From a virus, in IMG/VR virus record IMGVR_UViG_3300024323_000010, positions 1 to 48,853 of that record: a DNA stretch of 48,853 bases. One strand, written 5' to 3'. Positions 32,510 to 39,648 of this stretch are shown one piece after another. Both the position numbers and the translations under genes were made by a program. The notes beneath the pieces were generated by a model. The model had not been told where the DNA came from. It made no database searches and worked only from the letters and a program-made list of their open reading frames with translations. Position 1 is the first letter of the stretch, and each line of letters begins with the position of its first letter.

Positions 32510-32660
32510 TGACTCTCCCCTACACCCGGGGCGAGGAGCCTACGCGGACCGCCCCACGCCAAGAAAGGCGGAAAGGCTCCCCGCCCCGGGGATTCGAAAG
32601 CGCCGTTATCGAGCCAGGTGGCGCCGACCTGGGCCGCTCAACTCGCGGCAGCGCTCGCCG
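32510..32660. other. Gap with hairpin between TerB-like gene and endolysin
   Basis: 151 bases without a gene. It has a hairpin CCAGGT-N7-ACCTGG (32614-32632) and GC-rich stretches. It probably terminates or attenuates the upstream cassette. Confidence 0.35.
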
Positions 32661-33125
32661 TTAGGACTCGTAGAACTCGGTCGGGTCGAGGTTGAGCAGC
32701 GCGCAGCCCTTCGCGAAGCGCGCCTTCTCCTTCTCGCCTGCGGCGCCGTCCGCCATCATCACGTCGTAGCCGATGAAGGCGACGTACTTCGCCATCTCGG
32801 TTCCGTCGGGCTGCTTCAGGATGTCGCGCATCTCGCCCTCGAGCGCGTAGCGGCCCGTCGCGCTCTCCACGCGCGAGATCATCTTGTTCATGCAGGCTTC
32901 CACCTCGGCGCGGTCGAATAGCTCGCCGAGCTTGGGACTCTGACTCACCGCCTGGATCGCCATCTGCTTCTCGGCGGGCGAGACGCCGCCCTCGGCCCCG
33001 GCCATGAGCGCCGCGAACGCACACGCTGCCTCCAGGAAATCCTTGTTTCCCGTGAGGTCCTTCTGCACTGCGCCTGCCGCTCCGGCGAGCGCCTTCCCTA
33101 CCTTCGACTTGCCGAACCATCCCAT
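32661..33125 (-). CDS. TerB-like protein
   Basis: A 154-aa protein recognisable as the tellurite-resistance TerB helical fold. FLEAACAFAALMAGAEGGVS then PAEKQMAIQA (about 28-60) has the pattern of acidic residues after the first helices. YDVMMADGAAGEKEKARFAK (about 120-140) is the mirrored half. The last word is LDPTEFYES. TerB proteins act at the membrane in stress and phage-related systems, with unclear chemistry. Its ATG is preceded by AGGAGAGACC on the minus strand. Confidence 0.75.
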   Translation of the reverse strand: MGWFGKSKVGKALAGAAGAVQKDLTGNKDFLEAACAFAALMAGAEGGVSPAEKQMAIQAVSQSPKLGELFDRAEVEACMNKMISRVESATGRYALEGEMRDILKQPDGTEMAKYVAFIGYDVMMADGAAGEKEKARFAKGCALLNLDPTEFYES

Positions 33126-33126
33126 G

Positions 33127-33252
33127 TCAGGGTCTCTCCTTCGTGTGATGAAACCGGTAGCTCCACCGCTCGTACACGCGGCCCACATAGAACGAGACCG
33201 CGGCGACGACGATGGCGAACGTGATCTCGAGTCCAGCGATGATGGTGAACAT
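33127..33252 (-). CDS. 41-residue membrane protein
   Basis: ATG 33252 overlaps the previous stop (ATGA) and TGA lies one base before the TerB start. The sequence FTIIAGLEITFAIVVAAVSF is a membrane segment, and the tail RVYERWSYRFHHTKERP is basic. Confidence 0.5.
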   Translation of the reverse strand: MFTIIAGLEITFAIVVAAVSFYVGRVYERWSYRFHHTKERP

Positions 33253-33566
33253 CAGTCGAGCCCATCGCCCCAGAGCGGCGGCCCGTCCGGCTCCTGCTCG
33301 CGCAGCCGCTTCGCAGCGGCGCGCACGCGCTCGGCCGTGAGCGGCGAGTCGCCGGGCGGGACCGTGTTGTCGAAGTCGAACGCGCGCGGCCGCTCGAAGC
33401 GCACGCGCTCTCCGCTGAGCCGCTCGGGCGCGCGGATCGGGGTCGGCGGCGGGCGCCGCTCCTCGGGCTCCGGATCCGGGTCGGCGCCGCGCACCGCGAG
33501 CCAGATGAGCCGCAGGAGCAGCCCGCCGAAGATCAGCGCCATCGCGACGCCGAAGCCGCAGGTCAT
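33252..33566 (-). CDS. Membrane-anchored protein with charged tail
   Basis: A 104-aa protein. Residues 3-28 (CGFGVAMALIFGGLLLRLIW) are a membrane segment. The rest is Pro/Arg/Glu-rich. It overlaps the neighbours in ATGA steps. Confidence 0.5.
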   Translation of the reverse strand: MTCGFGVAMALIFGGLLLRLIWLAVRGADPDPEPEERRPPPTPIRAPERLSGERVRFERPRAFDFDNTVPPGDSPLTAERVRAAAKRLREQEPDGPPLWGDGLD

Positions 33567-33979
33567 GGCCGCACCGGATAGACGCGCGTGGGGATCCCCG
33601 CGCGGATCGCCTTCGTGTAGCAGTCCACCGTGCCCTTGCTCCTCCTGCAGGGAAACGCGAGGCACACGTCGGCGCCGAGCTCCACCATGAACTCGTTGCG
33701 CCGCGGCCCCGCGCCCGGCCAGCGCCCGAACTTGCTCTCGAGCGGCGGGTGGGGCTCCACCGTGATCTCGGGGAATTGCTTCCGGAAGAACTCGTCGGTG
33801 AGCTGATCGCACCCCGGCGCGCCGGTCTCGCTATCGCCGGGGCCCGCGCCGTGCACGACCGTGATGGAGGCCAGCGGCGGCCCTTCGAGCTCATCGAACG
33901 CCGCCCGCCACTCCCAGAAGGCATCCCGGATCGGGCCGGGGTCCTTCATCCGCCGCGAGCCCGTGATGAGGATTCTCAC
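33563..33979 (-). CDS. SLOG-family (YspA/DUF2493-like) protein
   Basis: A 138-aa protein. RILITGSRRMKDPGPIRDAF (1-21) opens a Rossmann-like fold. SITVVHGAGPGDSETGAPGC (about 40-60), GRWPGAGPRRNEFMVELGAD (about 86-105) and FPCRRSKGTVDCYTKAIRAG follow. These are the VHGxxxGxD, RNxxM and KGT landmarks of the YpsA/SLOG nucleotide-binding superfamily common in phages. It probably senses or handles nucleotide derivatives. The ligand is not known. Confidence 0.75.
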   Translation of the reverse strand: MRILITGSRRMKDPGPIRDAFWEWRAAFDELEGPPLASITVVHGAGPGDSETGAPGCDQLTDEFFRKQFPEITVEPHPPLESKFGRWPGAGPRRNEFMVELGADVCLAFPCRRSKGTVDCYTKAIRAGIPTRVYPVRP

Positions 33980-34155
33980 GATGCGATCTCCCTGCGCAGC
34001 CACCCGATGAAGCTGAGAATGCAGGGCACCCACAGCGGGGCGGACACCCACAGCCAGCTCCAGTCGATCACGTGGCCGAGGCGCAGCCCCAGGAAGAGCA
34101 GGAAGAGCGCGCCGTCGAAGCGCAGCGGGGTTCCGATCGTGCCGTCCTTCGCCAT
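33976..34155 (-). CDS. 59-residue membrane protein
   Basis: Two membrane segments (GALFLLFLGLRLGHVI and WVSAPLWVPCILSFIGWL) lie between a short N-terminus and the RREIAS tail. It starts one base into the preceding stop and overlaps the SLOG gene by four. Confidence 0.55.
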   Translation of the reverse strand: MAKDGTIGTPLRFDGALFLLFLGLRLGHVIDWSWLWVSAPLWVPCILSFIGWLRREIAS

Positions 34156-34433
34156 CAGTGCACGTGCGCCCCGGCGGGTTTGCCGTCGAGGATTTCGGCG
34201 AGCTCCTGCTGCAGCCGGCGGCCGAGGTCCGGGTTGTGGCGGATCAGCCAGTGAAAGAACGTGTGGAGAGCGCAGCAGAGGGGCGGATCGCCCTGCGCCG
34301 GGACGCCCTGCAGCGCGTGCTCGCCGGTGAGAACGTCGATCATGAGCAGCACGGCGTGAACATCCCGGCCACGCTCCTGCGCCTGCGAAACGACCGCTGT
34401 GAGCCCGGCCGTCACCATCTCCTCGATCTTCAT
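34155..34433 (-). CDS. Hypothetical protein, first of the lysis/SLOG cassette
   Basis: A 92-aa helical protein. ATG 34433 follows GGTGGAGATGG. HAVLLMIDVLTGEHALQGVP and LCCALHTFFHWLIRHNPDLG are its main blocks. No family is recognised. Confidence 0.5.
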   Translation of the reverse strand: MKIEEMVTAGLTAVVSQAQERGRDVHAVLLMIDVLTGEHALQGVPAQGDPPLCCALHTFFHWLIRHNPDLGRRLQQELAEILDGKPAGAHVH

Positions 34434-34451
34434 CCACCATCTCCACCAGCG

Positions 34452-34466
34452 GAGAAAAATTTTCGT
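34452..34466. promoter_or_regulatory. Dyad related to ACGAA-N5-TTCGT at a transcription start
   Basis: GAGAA-N5-TTCGT, with one perfect and one degenerate arm. It lies exactly where transcription from the minus promoter at 34473-34501 would begin. Confidence 0.45.
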
Positions 34467-34472
34467 TGCGGC

Positions 34473-34501
34473 AGGATGCCCCGAGTGAACGCACCCGTCA
34501 A
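34473..34501 (-). promoter_or_regulatory. Candidate promoter for the lysis/SLOG cassette
   Basis: On the minus strand TTGACG (34501-34496), a 17-base spacer, then CATCCT (34478-34473). Expected start is near 34466, over the dyad. The -10 is weak. Confidence 0.4.
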
Positions 34502-34889
34502 GCATCGCGCATGCAGGAACGAACGGCTGCCCCGCTACCAATGCCTATCCCTCGTGGGTGGCGTTCCGGGCCCCGGACCCAGCGGGAGGAGAGGTGGAGA
34601 GCGAGAAGGCATAGGACGCCCAGCCCGTCGCGCTGTCGCGTCGGTGGCGTCCTTTCCCTCGGCCAGCAGCGGTCTGGAGCTTGGCGGTGTCGCTGGTCGG
34701 CCGCGCGTGGCACGAAACTCACCCGCGCGGATTGGCTGCCACTTCTCGCGGCGGAGTCGCGCCGCGCCGAGCCGGCTTCAGCCTTCCGGACTGCCGTTGG
34801 GGGTGTCGCTCGGGCCCGCCTGGTTCCCCCGTTGCCGCCGCGCCGCCAGCCGTGTCTCACTGCCCAGCGCGGCCACCGTGCATGCGTCG
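34502..34889. other. Noncoding gap
   Basis: No frame in this stretch has a ribosome site or convincing protein character, and the long frames are Arg/Pro/Ala-rich shadows. I see no strong hairpin with a T-run. With the promoter ahead of 34433, it separates the Fis-type gene from the cassette. Confidence 0.5.
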
Positions 34890-35120
34890 CTACTCGGCCC
34901 TCCGCACCCCGGGCCGTCCCCACTTCACGCCGCGGAAGCCGCGGCGGTAGAGCGTGCGGCGGTTGATGCCGAGTACCTTGGCCGCGTGGACGGCATTGCC
35001 GCGCTGCGTCTCGAGCACGGCGCGGATATAGGCGTCCTTCAGCTCCTGGAGCGGCACGCGCGCGAGCGCGAAGCAGCGCAGCAGGTCCTCGAGCTCGGGC
35101 GGCAGCTCGGGGGCCGTCAT
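34890..35120 (-). CDS. Fis-type helix-turn-helix protein
   Basis: A 76-aa protein. Residues about 25-60 (LQELKDAYIRAVLETQRGNA then VHAAKVLGINRRTLYRRG) closely match the C-terminal Fis/NtrC DNA-binding helices. Nothing before it resembles an activator domain. A second such gene lies at 19085. It lies near attP, and Fis-like proteins in the host help some integrases, so an accessory role in integration or excision is possible but unproven. Confidence 0.75.
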   Translation of the reverse strand: MTAPELPPELEDLLRCFALARVPLQELKDAYIRAVLETQRGNAVHAAKVLGINRRTLYRRGFRGVKWGRPGVRRAE

Positions 35121-35206
35121 GGCTTGCACGCGGGGACGGGGATCAGCCAACCCGCCAAGAGGACGCCGCAGGCCAGCCCGATCAGGAACCACTCGTGGGC
35201 CCTCAC
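35117..35206 (-). CDS. 29-residue membrane peptide
   Basis: The frame runs from GTG 35206 (GTGA overlap) to TGA 35117 (ATGA overlap with the Fis-type gene). EWFLIGLACGVLLAGWLIPV is one membrane segment. The overlaps support it. Confidence 0.5.
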   Translation of the reverse strand: MRAHEWFLIGLACGVLLAGWLIPVPACKP

Positions 35207-35466
35207 GCCGCGTCGTCCTCCGGCCCGCCGAGCTCCTCCTGCTCGAGCAGGTAGGCGGTGTGCGCCGTGCGGAACCACACGGAGCTCTCCGTGACCCGCT
35301 GCGGCTCGATCTCCACGCGGTCGGTCTTCCACGGCCCGGGCGCGGTCGAGGCGCGGACGGTGAAGCGGCGGCCGCGCAGAGGCGGCTCGTCGTACTCGAT
35401 CACCTGCGACGCGAGCCGCGCGGACTCGGGGCTGGCGTGCCGCAGGACGTGAAGGATTCCCCTCAC
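35203..35466 (-). CDS. Hypothetical protein beside attP
   Basis: An 87-aa protein, beta-rich (PPLRGRRFTVRASTAPGPWK; SSVWFRTAHTAYLLEQEELG). I chose GTG 35466 because the longer frame would extend into the attachment region. No family is recognised. Confidence 0.5.
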   Translation of the reverse strand: MRGILHVLRHASPESARLASQVIEYDEPPLRGRRFTVRASTAPGPWKTDRVEIEPQRVTESSVWFRTAHTAYLLEQEELGGPEDDAA

Positions 35467-35519
35467 GAGCGCACCTTGGCGGCAGGTCCGCTGAAGCAAC
35501 GGAGGGGCAGAATGGGCGG

Positions 35520-35548
35520 CTGTGAATCGATGCGGCGTTTACAGTTTC
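35520..35548. repeat. Left arm-type integrase sites (candidate)
   Basis: CTGTGAATCGA (35520-35530, plus) is repeated at 35668-35678. GAAACTGTAAAC (35548-35537, minus) resembles GAAACTGTGAAT at 35664-35675. Flanking repeats around a core are what an integrase arm-binding set looks like. Confidence 0.5.
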
Positions 35549-35581
35549 GCCGTAAGTATCCGAATTTCCTCAGCCCTCGCG

Positions 35582-35631
35582 CCTGCCTCCTAAGCAGCAG
35601 GCCATCGGTTCGATCCCGATCGGGGACGCCA
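35582..35631 (+). other. attP core: 3' half of tRNA-Arg(CCT)
   Basis: The segment gives an anticodon loop CTCCTAA (anticodon CCT). A variable region follows, then a T-arm with stem ATCGG/CCGAT and loop TTCGATC. It ends with acceptor strand CGGGGAC, discriminator G and CCA. The 5' half of the tRNA is absent, so it is not a gene. It replaces the host tRNA 3' end on integration. It lies 105 bases upstream of the integrase. Confidence 0.85.
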
Positions 35632-35663
35632 GCAAAATCAGCCACTTGCGGTACGCCTCCCGT

Positions 35664-35678
35664 GAAACTGTGAATCGA
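35664..35678. repeat. Right arm-type integrase site (candidate)
   Basis: GAAACTGTGAATCGA matches both left sites in part (see 35520-35548). Confidence 0.5.
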
Positions 35679-35735
35679 AGTGTAAAGCCGTGGTAGTGTG
35701 GCATTCACACACACACACGCACGGGAGGTCAGGAG

Positions 35736-37019
35736 ATGACGGCGAGGGTCTGGTGGAACGAGGAGCGCGGCACGTGGTGGCTGATCGACGAGGTCGAGGG
35801 CAAGCCGCGCAAGGTGAAGAGCTACCACCCGCGCCGCTACCGGCGGGGCGGCGGAGACGGCAGCGGCGGAGACGATGATGCGCGCGAGGCCGCCCGAGCT
35901 GCGGCGCAGCGGGTCGCCGACGCGATCAACGCCGAACTCGCCGCGCGCGAGGAGCGCGCCCGCGCCATCCGCGGCGCGCTCGCTGCCGGCCAGCCGATCC
36001 TTGCAGATGTCGCAATCCGCGCCTGGCTCGACTCGGCATCGCGCGCCTTCGGGCAGAAGCACGCGCGCTCGACGGCGCAGATGGCCCGCGACTACCTGCT
36101 GCCCTACTTCACCGAGAACGCGCTCGATCTGCGGCGCCTCCGGGTCGAGGACGTCGCGGCATTCGCGACGTGGATGGTCGGCAACCGGCGCCGCGGCGAG
36201 GGCCCGCTCTCTGAGAGCTCCATCCGGTACGCGGTGAGCGCGTTTCGCCGCACGCTCAACTGGCTCGAGGAGGATCCCGAGTTGGAGTTCCGGGCGCGGG
36301 TGAAAGGGTTGATGGATCGCGCGCTCGAGGCGGCCCGCTCCGCCGATGCCTGGACCGGGTCGCGCGATTCCTGGTCCCGAGAGGAGGGCGCTCGCCTCCT
36401 CGAGATTGCGCAGCGATCGGAGCTCGGCCCCATCGTGATGGCCGCGCTGCACACGGGGGCGCGCAAGGCTGAGCTGCTCGGGCTCGACTGGAAGGATGTG
36501 AATCTCGAAGACGGATCCTTCCGGGTGACGCAGACGCTCACCGAGAAGAACAAGATCAAGCGGTCCGGCAAGACGAAGCGCTCGGAGCGGCGCGTGAAGA
36601 TGAGCCCGGCGCTGACGGCCGTTCTGCGCGCGATGGCGCGCGAGCGATTCTCCCGCGCGGGCCTCACGGGCGAACCGCCCGGGCGCGTCTTCCGTCACCG
36701 GAGCTGGGAGCCGTGGACGTACCACGGCCTCGATTCGAGCTGGGATCAGGCGCGCGCGCGGGCGCACGGCCAGTACGGCGTCCGCCCCTTCGAGTGGCAC
36801 AGCTTTCGGCACACCTATGTGAGCTGGGCGCTCGCCGACGGCCAGCGGCCGACCGCTGTCGCGAAACAGATTGGCACCTCGCTCGCAACGCTGCACAAGC
36901 ACTACAGCCATCTCCTGAAGGATGACGAGGTAGACCCCAGCTTCCTCAGCGATTCACGAAGCGGAGCACCGTCGCTTCCTCTGCGGGTGAGAGCTGCGGG
37001 CGAGGGGGGAGCCGCGTAG
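35736..37019 (+). CDS. int: Tyrosine integrase
   Basis: A 427-aa site-specific recombinase that inserts the phage at tRNA-Arg(CCT). The first 40 residues are basic (arm binding). The core-binding helices are about 85-185 (IRAWLDSASRAFGQKHARST; AVSAFRRTLNWL). The catalytic residues are R243 in TGARKAELL, a Lys near 270-285, H355 and R358 in HSFRHT, and Y390 in LHKHYSH. At the usual LGH position the sequence is IGT (T381), so one accepted box residue is changed. GGGAGG lies eight bases before ATG 35736. Confidence 0.93.
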   Translation: MTARVWWNEERGTWWLIDEVEGKPRKVKSYHPRRYRRGGGDGSGGDDDAREAARAAAQRVADAINAELAAREERARAIRGALAAGQPILADVAIRAWLDSASRAFGQKHARSTAQMARDYLLPYFTENALDLRRLRVEDVAAFATWMVGNRRRGEGPLSESSIRYAVSAFRRTLNWLEEDPELEFRARVKGLMDRALEAARSADAWTGSRDSWSREEGARLLEIAQRSELGPIVMAALHTGARKAELLGLDWKDVNLEDGSFRVTQTLTEKNKIKRSGKTKRSERRVKMSPALTAVLRAMARERFSRAGLTGEPPGRVFRHRSWEPWTYHGLDSSWDQARARAHGQYGVRPFEWHSFRHTYVSWALADGQRPTAVAKQIGTSLATLHKHYSHLLKDDEVDPSFLSDSRSGAPSLPLRVRAAGEGGAA

Positions 37020-37227
37020 CGAGAGGCACCGCGGCGGCAGGGCCTTCCGGGTCCCGGAGTCCGAGCACCCGGAAGGCTTCCGCCCGGGGAATGCGCCACT
37101 CGCGCCCGAGGCGCACCGCGCGCAGCTCCCCGCGCTCGATCATGCCCTTGAGCACCTTGGCCGAGGTCTGGCTGTACTGACCGAGCTCGGCCAGCGAGAT
37201 CATCCCCTTGCCCGGCCAGAGCGACAT
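36946..37227 (-). CDS. Excisionase-like HTH protein
   Basis: A 93-aa protein. MISLAELGQYSQTSAKVLKG, then MIERGELRAVRLGREWRIPR (about 9-48), is a MerR/excisionase-type winged helix. The first ATG is 37227, and an internal ATG at 37203 opens the domain. It overlaps the last 74 bases of the integrase on the opposite strand, a usual int-xis arrangement, and would control prophage exit. Confidence 0.65.
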   Translation of the reverse strand: MSLWPGKGMISLAELGQYSQTSAKVLKGMIERGELRAVRLGREWRIPRAEAFRVLGLRDPEGPAAAVPLATRLPPRPQLSPAEEATVLRFVNR

Positions 37228-37231
37228 GGGC

Positions 37232-37519
37232 CTACCCCAGAAGGCCGCCCGCGGCCTGCGCCGCGTGCGCGAGGAGGGGCTCGGTCCGGGGCGGGTTCCA
37301 GGACGCGCTGCCCACGCTGCCCTGGAGCGGGCCGCCCGGATCCGTCTTCGGCCCCGCGGGAGGATCCGTCTCGACGCGCTCGGCGGCGTACGCCAGCACG
37401 CGGCGGCGCGCGGGCACGGAAAGCGGCCGCAGGATGCCCAGAATCCGGCGCATCGCGCTGAATTCCGGATCAGGCTTCGTCTTCGGTCTGGGCGTCGGTG
37501 TCGTCTCGGCCATCGTCAT
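37232..37519 (-). CDS. Small protein after RecT-like gene
   Basis: A 95-aa protein. GAGGAG lies four bases before ATG 37519; another ATG at 37513 also fits. It overlaps the RecT-like gene by 50 bases. It has a Pro/Thr/Lys-rich start, then ILRPLSVPARRRVLAYAAER, a short helical block that recurs in small phage proteins. The function is unknown. Confidence 0.55.
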   Translation of the reverse strand: MTMAETTPTPRPKTKPDPEFSAMRRILGILRPLSVPARRRVLAYAAERVETDPPAGPKTDPGGPLQGSVGSASWNPPRTEPLLAHAAQAAGGLLG

Positions 37520-38264
37520 CGGTCTCCTCGATCGGCGCCGGCTCGCGCTCATCCTGGAGCTCGAGCTCGATCGCCTGTGAAATGGGGTGCGTCGCGTTCT
37601 CCGCCTCGAGCCGCGCGAGGAGCGGGTCGGGGCCCTGCTCCGCGGGCCGCCGCGGCGGCAGCCGGTCCGCCAGCGGAGCCGGGTCCACGTCGTAGATGAA
37701 GTCCTCGGAACCGGCGGGGGCCACGCCGCGCAGCACGTCCGGGAAGAGGTCGTTCAGCGCGTGCCCCATCGCGCGCGCGTAGAGCATCCGGTCGGGGAAG
37801 TGCTTCCAGTTGTCCTTGCTGGTGAGGCCGGCCCTCTTCGCCTCGGCCAGCGAGAAGCTGCGCTCCACCGCCATGCCGCCCCGGCGCACGAGCGCGGCGA
37901 CGCAGCGGCGCTGATCCCCCTCGCCTTCCCAGCGCTCGTGCCGCTGCTCGAGGAGCCCGCTCCCCATCACCAGCGCGAGCGCGACGGCCACCTCGGGCCG
38001 CGGCCGCCCGTTCACGATCGGCAGACCCTGGACGCTCTGCATCGGCGAGAGGCCGAGCTCGGCGCCCCACTGGATCGCGACGAGCACCTTCTGCGGCGTG
38101 TCCATGCCCCGCGGCGCGAGCCCGGCCTGCACGACGGCCTGCGCGAAGCGGAACATCTCATCGAGGGTGCGCAGCTCCACGCCGCGCGCGCCCACCGCGA
38201 TCGGCGCGGGCGGTGCCTTGGCGGGAAGCGAACTCGGCGGCGGGACGGCGGCGGGCGCGCTCAC
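37470..38264 (-). CDS. RecT-like single-strand annealing protein
   Basis: A 264-aa protein. The start GTG 38264 overlaps the previous stop (GTGA). DEMFRFAQAVVQAGLAPRGM, VAIQWGAELGLSPMQSVQGL and NGRPRPEVAVALALVMGSG (about 35-95) are the signature of the RecT/Bet-type annealing family. VERSFSLAEAKRAGLTSKDN, WKHFPDRMLYARAMGHALND and LFPDVLRGVA follow (about 130-190). The last 70 residues are acidic and disordered. It pairs with the exonuclease at 38494. Confidence 0.85.
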   Translation of the reverse strand: MSAPAAVPPPSSLPAKAPPAPIAVGARGVELRTLDEMFRFAQAVVQAGLAPRGMDTPQKVLVAIQWGAELGLSPMQSVQGLPIVNGRPRPEVAVALALVMGSGLLEQRHERWEGEGDQRRCVAALVRRGGMAVERSFSLAEAKRAGLTSKDNWKHFPDRMLYARAMGHALNDLFPDVLRGVAPAGSEDFIYDVDPAPLADRLPPRRPAEQGPDPLLARLEAENATHPISQAIELELQDEREPAPIEETDDDGRDDTDAQTEDEA

Positions 38265-38497
38265 GCGAGCACCCGCGCGGCGTGCATCTCGGCCGCCGTC
38301 GTGCCCGGGCGGGCCACCTCGAGCAGCGCGGCCTGATCGGCGCCCACTTGCCGGAAGAGCTCGCTGCACGCCTTCGCGAGCACGTCGTACTCCTTCGCCA
38401 TCTCCTCGCGCCGGGCGATCGCGGCGCGGTAGCGCGCGACGGTGTCGCGCAGGCGGGACGCCGCGGCGAGCACCTCCTTCGAATCCTCGTCGGTCAC
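38261..38497 (-). CDS. Small helical protein between exonuclease and RecT-like genes
   Basis: A 78-aa protein from GTG 38497 (GTGA overlap with both neighbours), charged and helical (LAAASRLRDTVARYRAAIAR). It may be a partner of the recombination enzymes. No family is recognised. Confidence 0.55.
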   Translation of the reverse strand: MTDEDSKEVLAAASRLRDTVARYRAAIARREEMAKEYDVLAKACSELFRQVGADQAALLEVARPGTTAAEMHAARVLA

Positions 38498-39345
38498 AGG
38501 GCGTCGTCCTCCTCTGTGCGCCGGCGCGCCCAGGGCGGCCGGCCGATGAAGCGGGGCCGCAGCGAGTAGCCCGGCCAGACTCCGGTGCGCTCGCACTCCA
38601 GGTGCTGCGCAATCGCGGTGCGGTAGAGACGGCGGCCCTCGTCGAGGACCTCGTCGTCCGCGACGTACAGCGCCGCGGCGTAGGGCGGGCTCTTCTCGAG
38701 CACGATCCACATGAACTGCCGGAAGTGGTTGGAGAGCGTGGTGAGCCCGTCGAGGTAGAACGCCGCCTGTAGCCCGTAGGCGTGCCGCTCGATGTCCGCG
38801 CGGAAGCGGTCGAAGGAAGCGTCCTCGCAGGTCTTCAGGTCGCAGACCGTCGCGATGCCGTCGAAGTCAGCGCAGAAGCGGTCGATCCGCGCCTTGCACG
38901 GCGTCCCGAACTCGACGTCGTCCCAGCGCACGCACAGCTCGGTGCTCCCTTTCCCCCGCAGGAGCGCCTCGGCCCACGGCTGGCGCCAGAGCGCGTCGCG
39001 CGTGCGCAGCGCCGTGTCCCACTGCTTCGCGGTGAGGACCTCTTTCCCGGCGTGGCGCACCTGCCACTCGGCATACGCAGCCTTGCCGACGTTGAAGCGG
39101 CGATCGCCCTCGAAGGGCGGGGCGTAGCGCTGCTCGAGCAGCTCCGGCTCCAGGATCGCGGTGTGGATCCCGTTGCCGAGGTTCAGCGCGGGCGAGGGCG
39201 CCGCGGGCTCGATGCGCTCCTGGCGGGCGTGGAGCGCGGTACGCCGGAACTGGCGCAGATACGAAGAGCGAAGCCCAGGCCATTGGGCATAGGTCTCATA
39301 CGCCACACCGGGGAAGAGACCGACTTCGGCGGCGGCCGCGCTCAC
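38494..39345 (-). CDS. RecE-like PD-(D/E)XK exonuclease
   Basis: A 283-aa double-strand 5'-end resecting exonuclease candidate. Landmarks are LGNGIHTAILEP (H61), KARIDRF (D155), VCDLKTCEDASFDRF (D169, K171) and YGLQAAFYLDG (Q193, Y197). This H, D, D-x-K, Q-x3-Y order is that of RecE/PDDEXK phage nucleases. It produces 3' tails for the RecT-like protein. Confidence 0.85.
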   Translation of the reverse strand: MSAAAAEVGLFPGVAYETYAQWPGLRSSYLRQFRRTALHARQERIEPAAPSPALNLGNGIHTAILEPELLEQRYAPPFEGDRRFNVGKAAYAEWQVRHAGKEVLTAKQWDTALRTRDALWRQPWAEALLRGKGSTELCVRWDDVEFGTPCKARIDRFCADFDGIATVCDLKTCEDASFDRFRADIERHAYGLQAAFYLDGLTTLSNHFRQFMWIVLEKSPPYAAALYVADDEVLDEGRRLYRTAIAQHLECERTGVWPGYSLRPRFIGRPPWARRRTEEDDAL

Positions 39346-39605
39346 CGGGCGGGGACCGGGCGCGGCTCAGCGGCCAGCCGCCGCTCCGCGTCCAGGGCAG
39401 CAGCGCGCCGGGCCCGCACGCCACCGCCCTGGACACGGACGTCTACCGAATTGGGGACCTCCACCGAATCGACTGCATCCGGTTCGGCATGGTCCGCGGC
39501 GAGCCCCCACTCGAAGAGCTGCAGCCCAAGCACGAGCATCGCCAGGACCAGAACCAGCCCGGCGAGGTCGAGATGATCGCGCAGCTCCACCGCACCCCCT
39601 CGCAT
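39342..39605 (-). CDS. Membrane protein upstream of the exonuclease
   Basis: An 87-aa protein. Residues about 10-35 (HLDLAGLVLVLAMLVLGLQL) are one membrane segment, then an acidic stretch and an Arg-rich tail. It overlaps the exonuclease by four bases. The function is unknown. Confidence 0.5.
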   Translation of the reverse strand: MRGGAVELRDHLDLAGLVLVLAMLVLGLQLFEWGLAADHAEPDAVDSVEVPNSVDVRVQGGGVRARRAAALDAERRLAAEPRPVPAR

Positions 39606-39648
39606 TCAGTGACGCGGGGGGCAGAGTACGAGACGCTTTCGTTCTACG

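Noticed and set aside
32570-32640. TTCGAAT word and GC stems on the minus strand suggesting a tRNA
   Set aside because: The bases around the T-loop-like word do not pair, and no anticodon arm or acceptor fits. Only the hairpin at 32614-32632 was kept.
34498-34923. Long minus-strand open frame
   Set aside because: Its protein is Arg/Gly/Pro-rich and has no ribosome site; it looks like a GC-rich chance frame in a noncoding gap.
35582-35631. Functional tRNA-Arg gene
   Set aside because: Only the 3' half is present. The D-arm and 5' acceptor strand are missing, so it is an attachment core and not a gene.
35703-35722. CA-repeat microsatellite near the integrase
   Set aside because: A short (CA)n run lies just before the integrase ribosome site. 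It is too short to read as a designed phase-variation tract.
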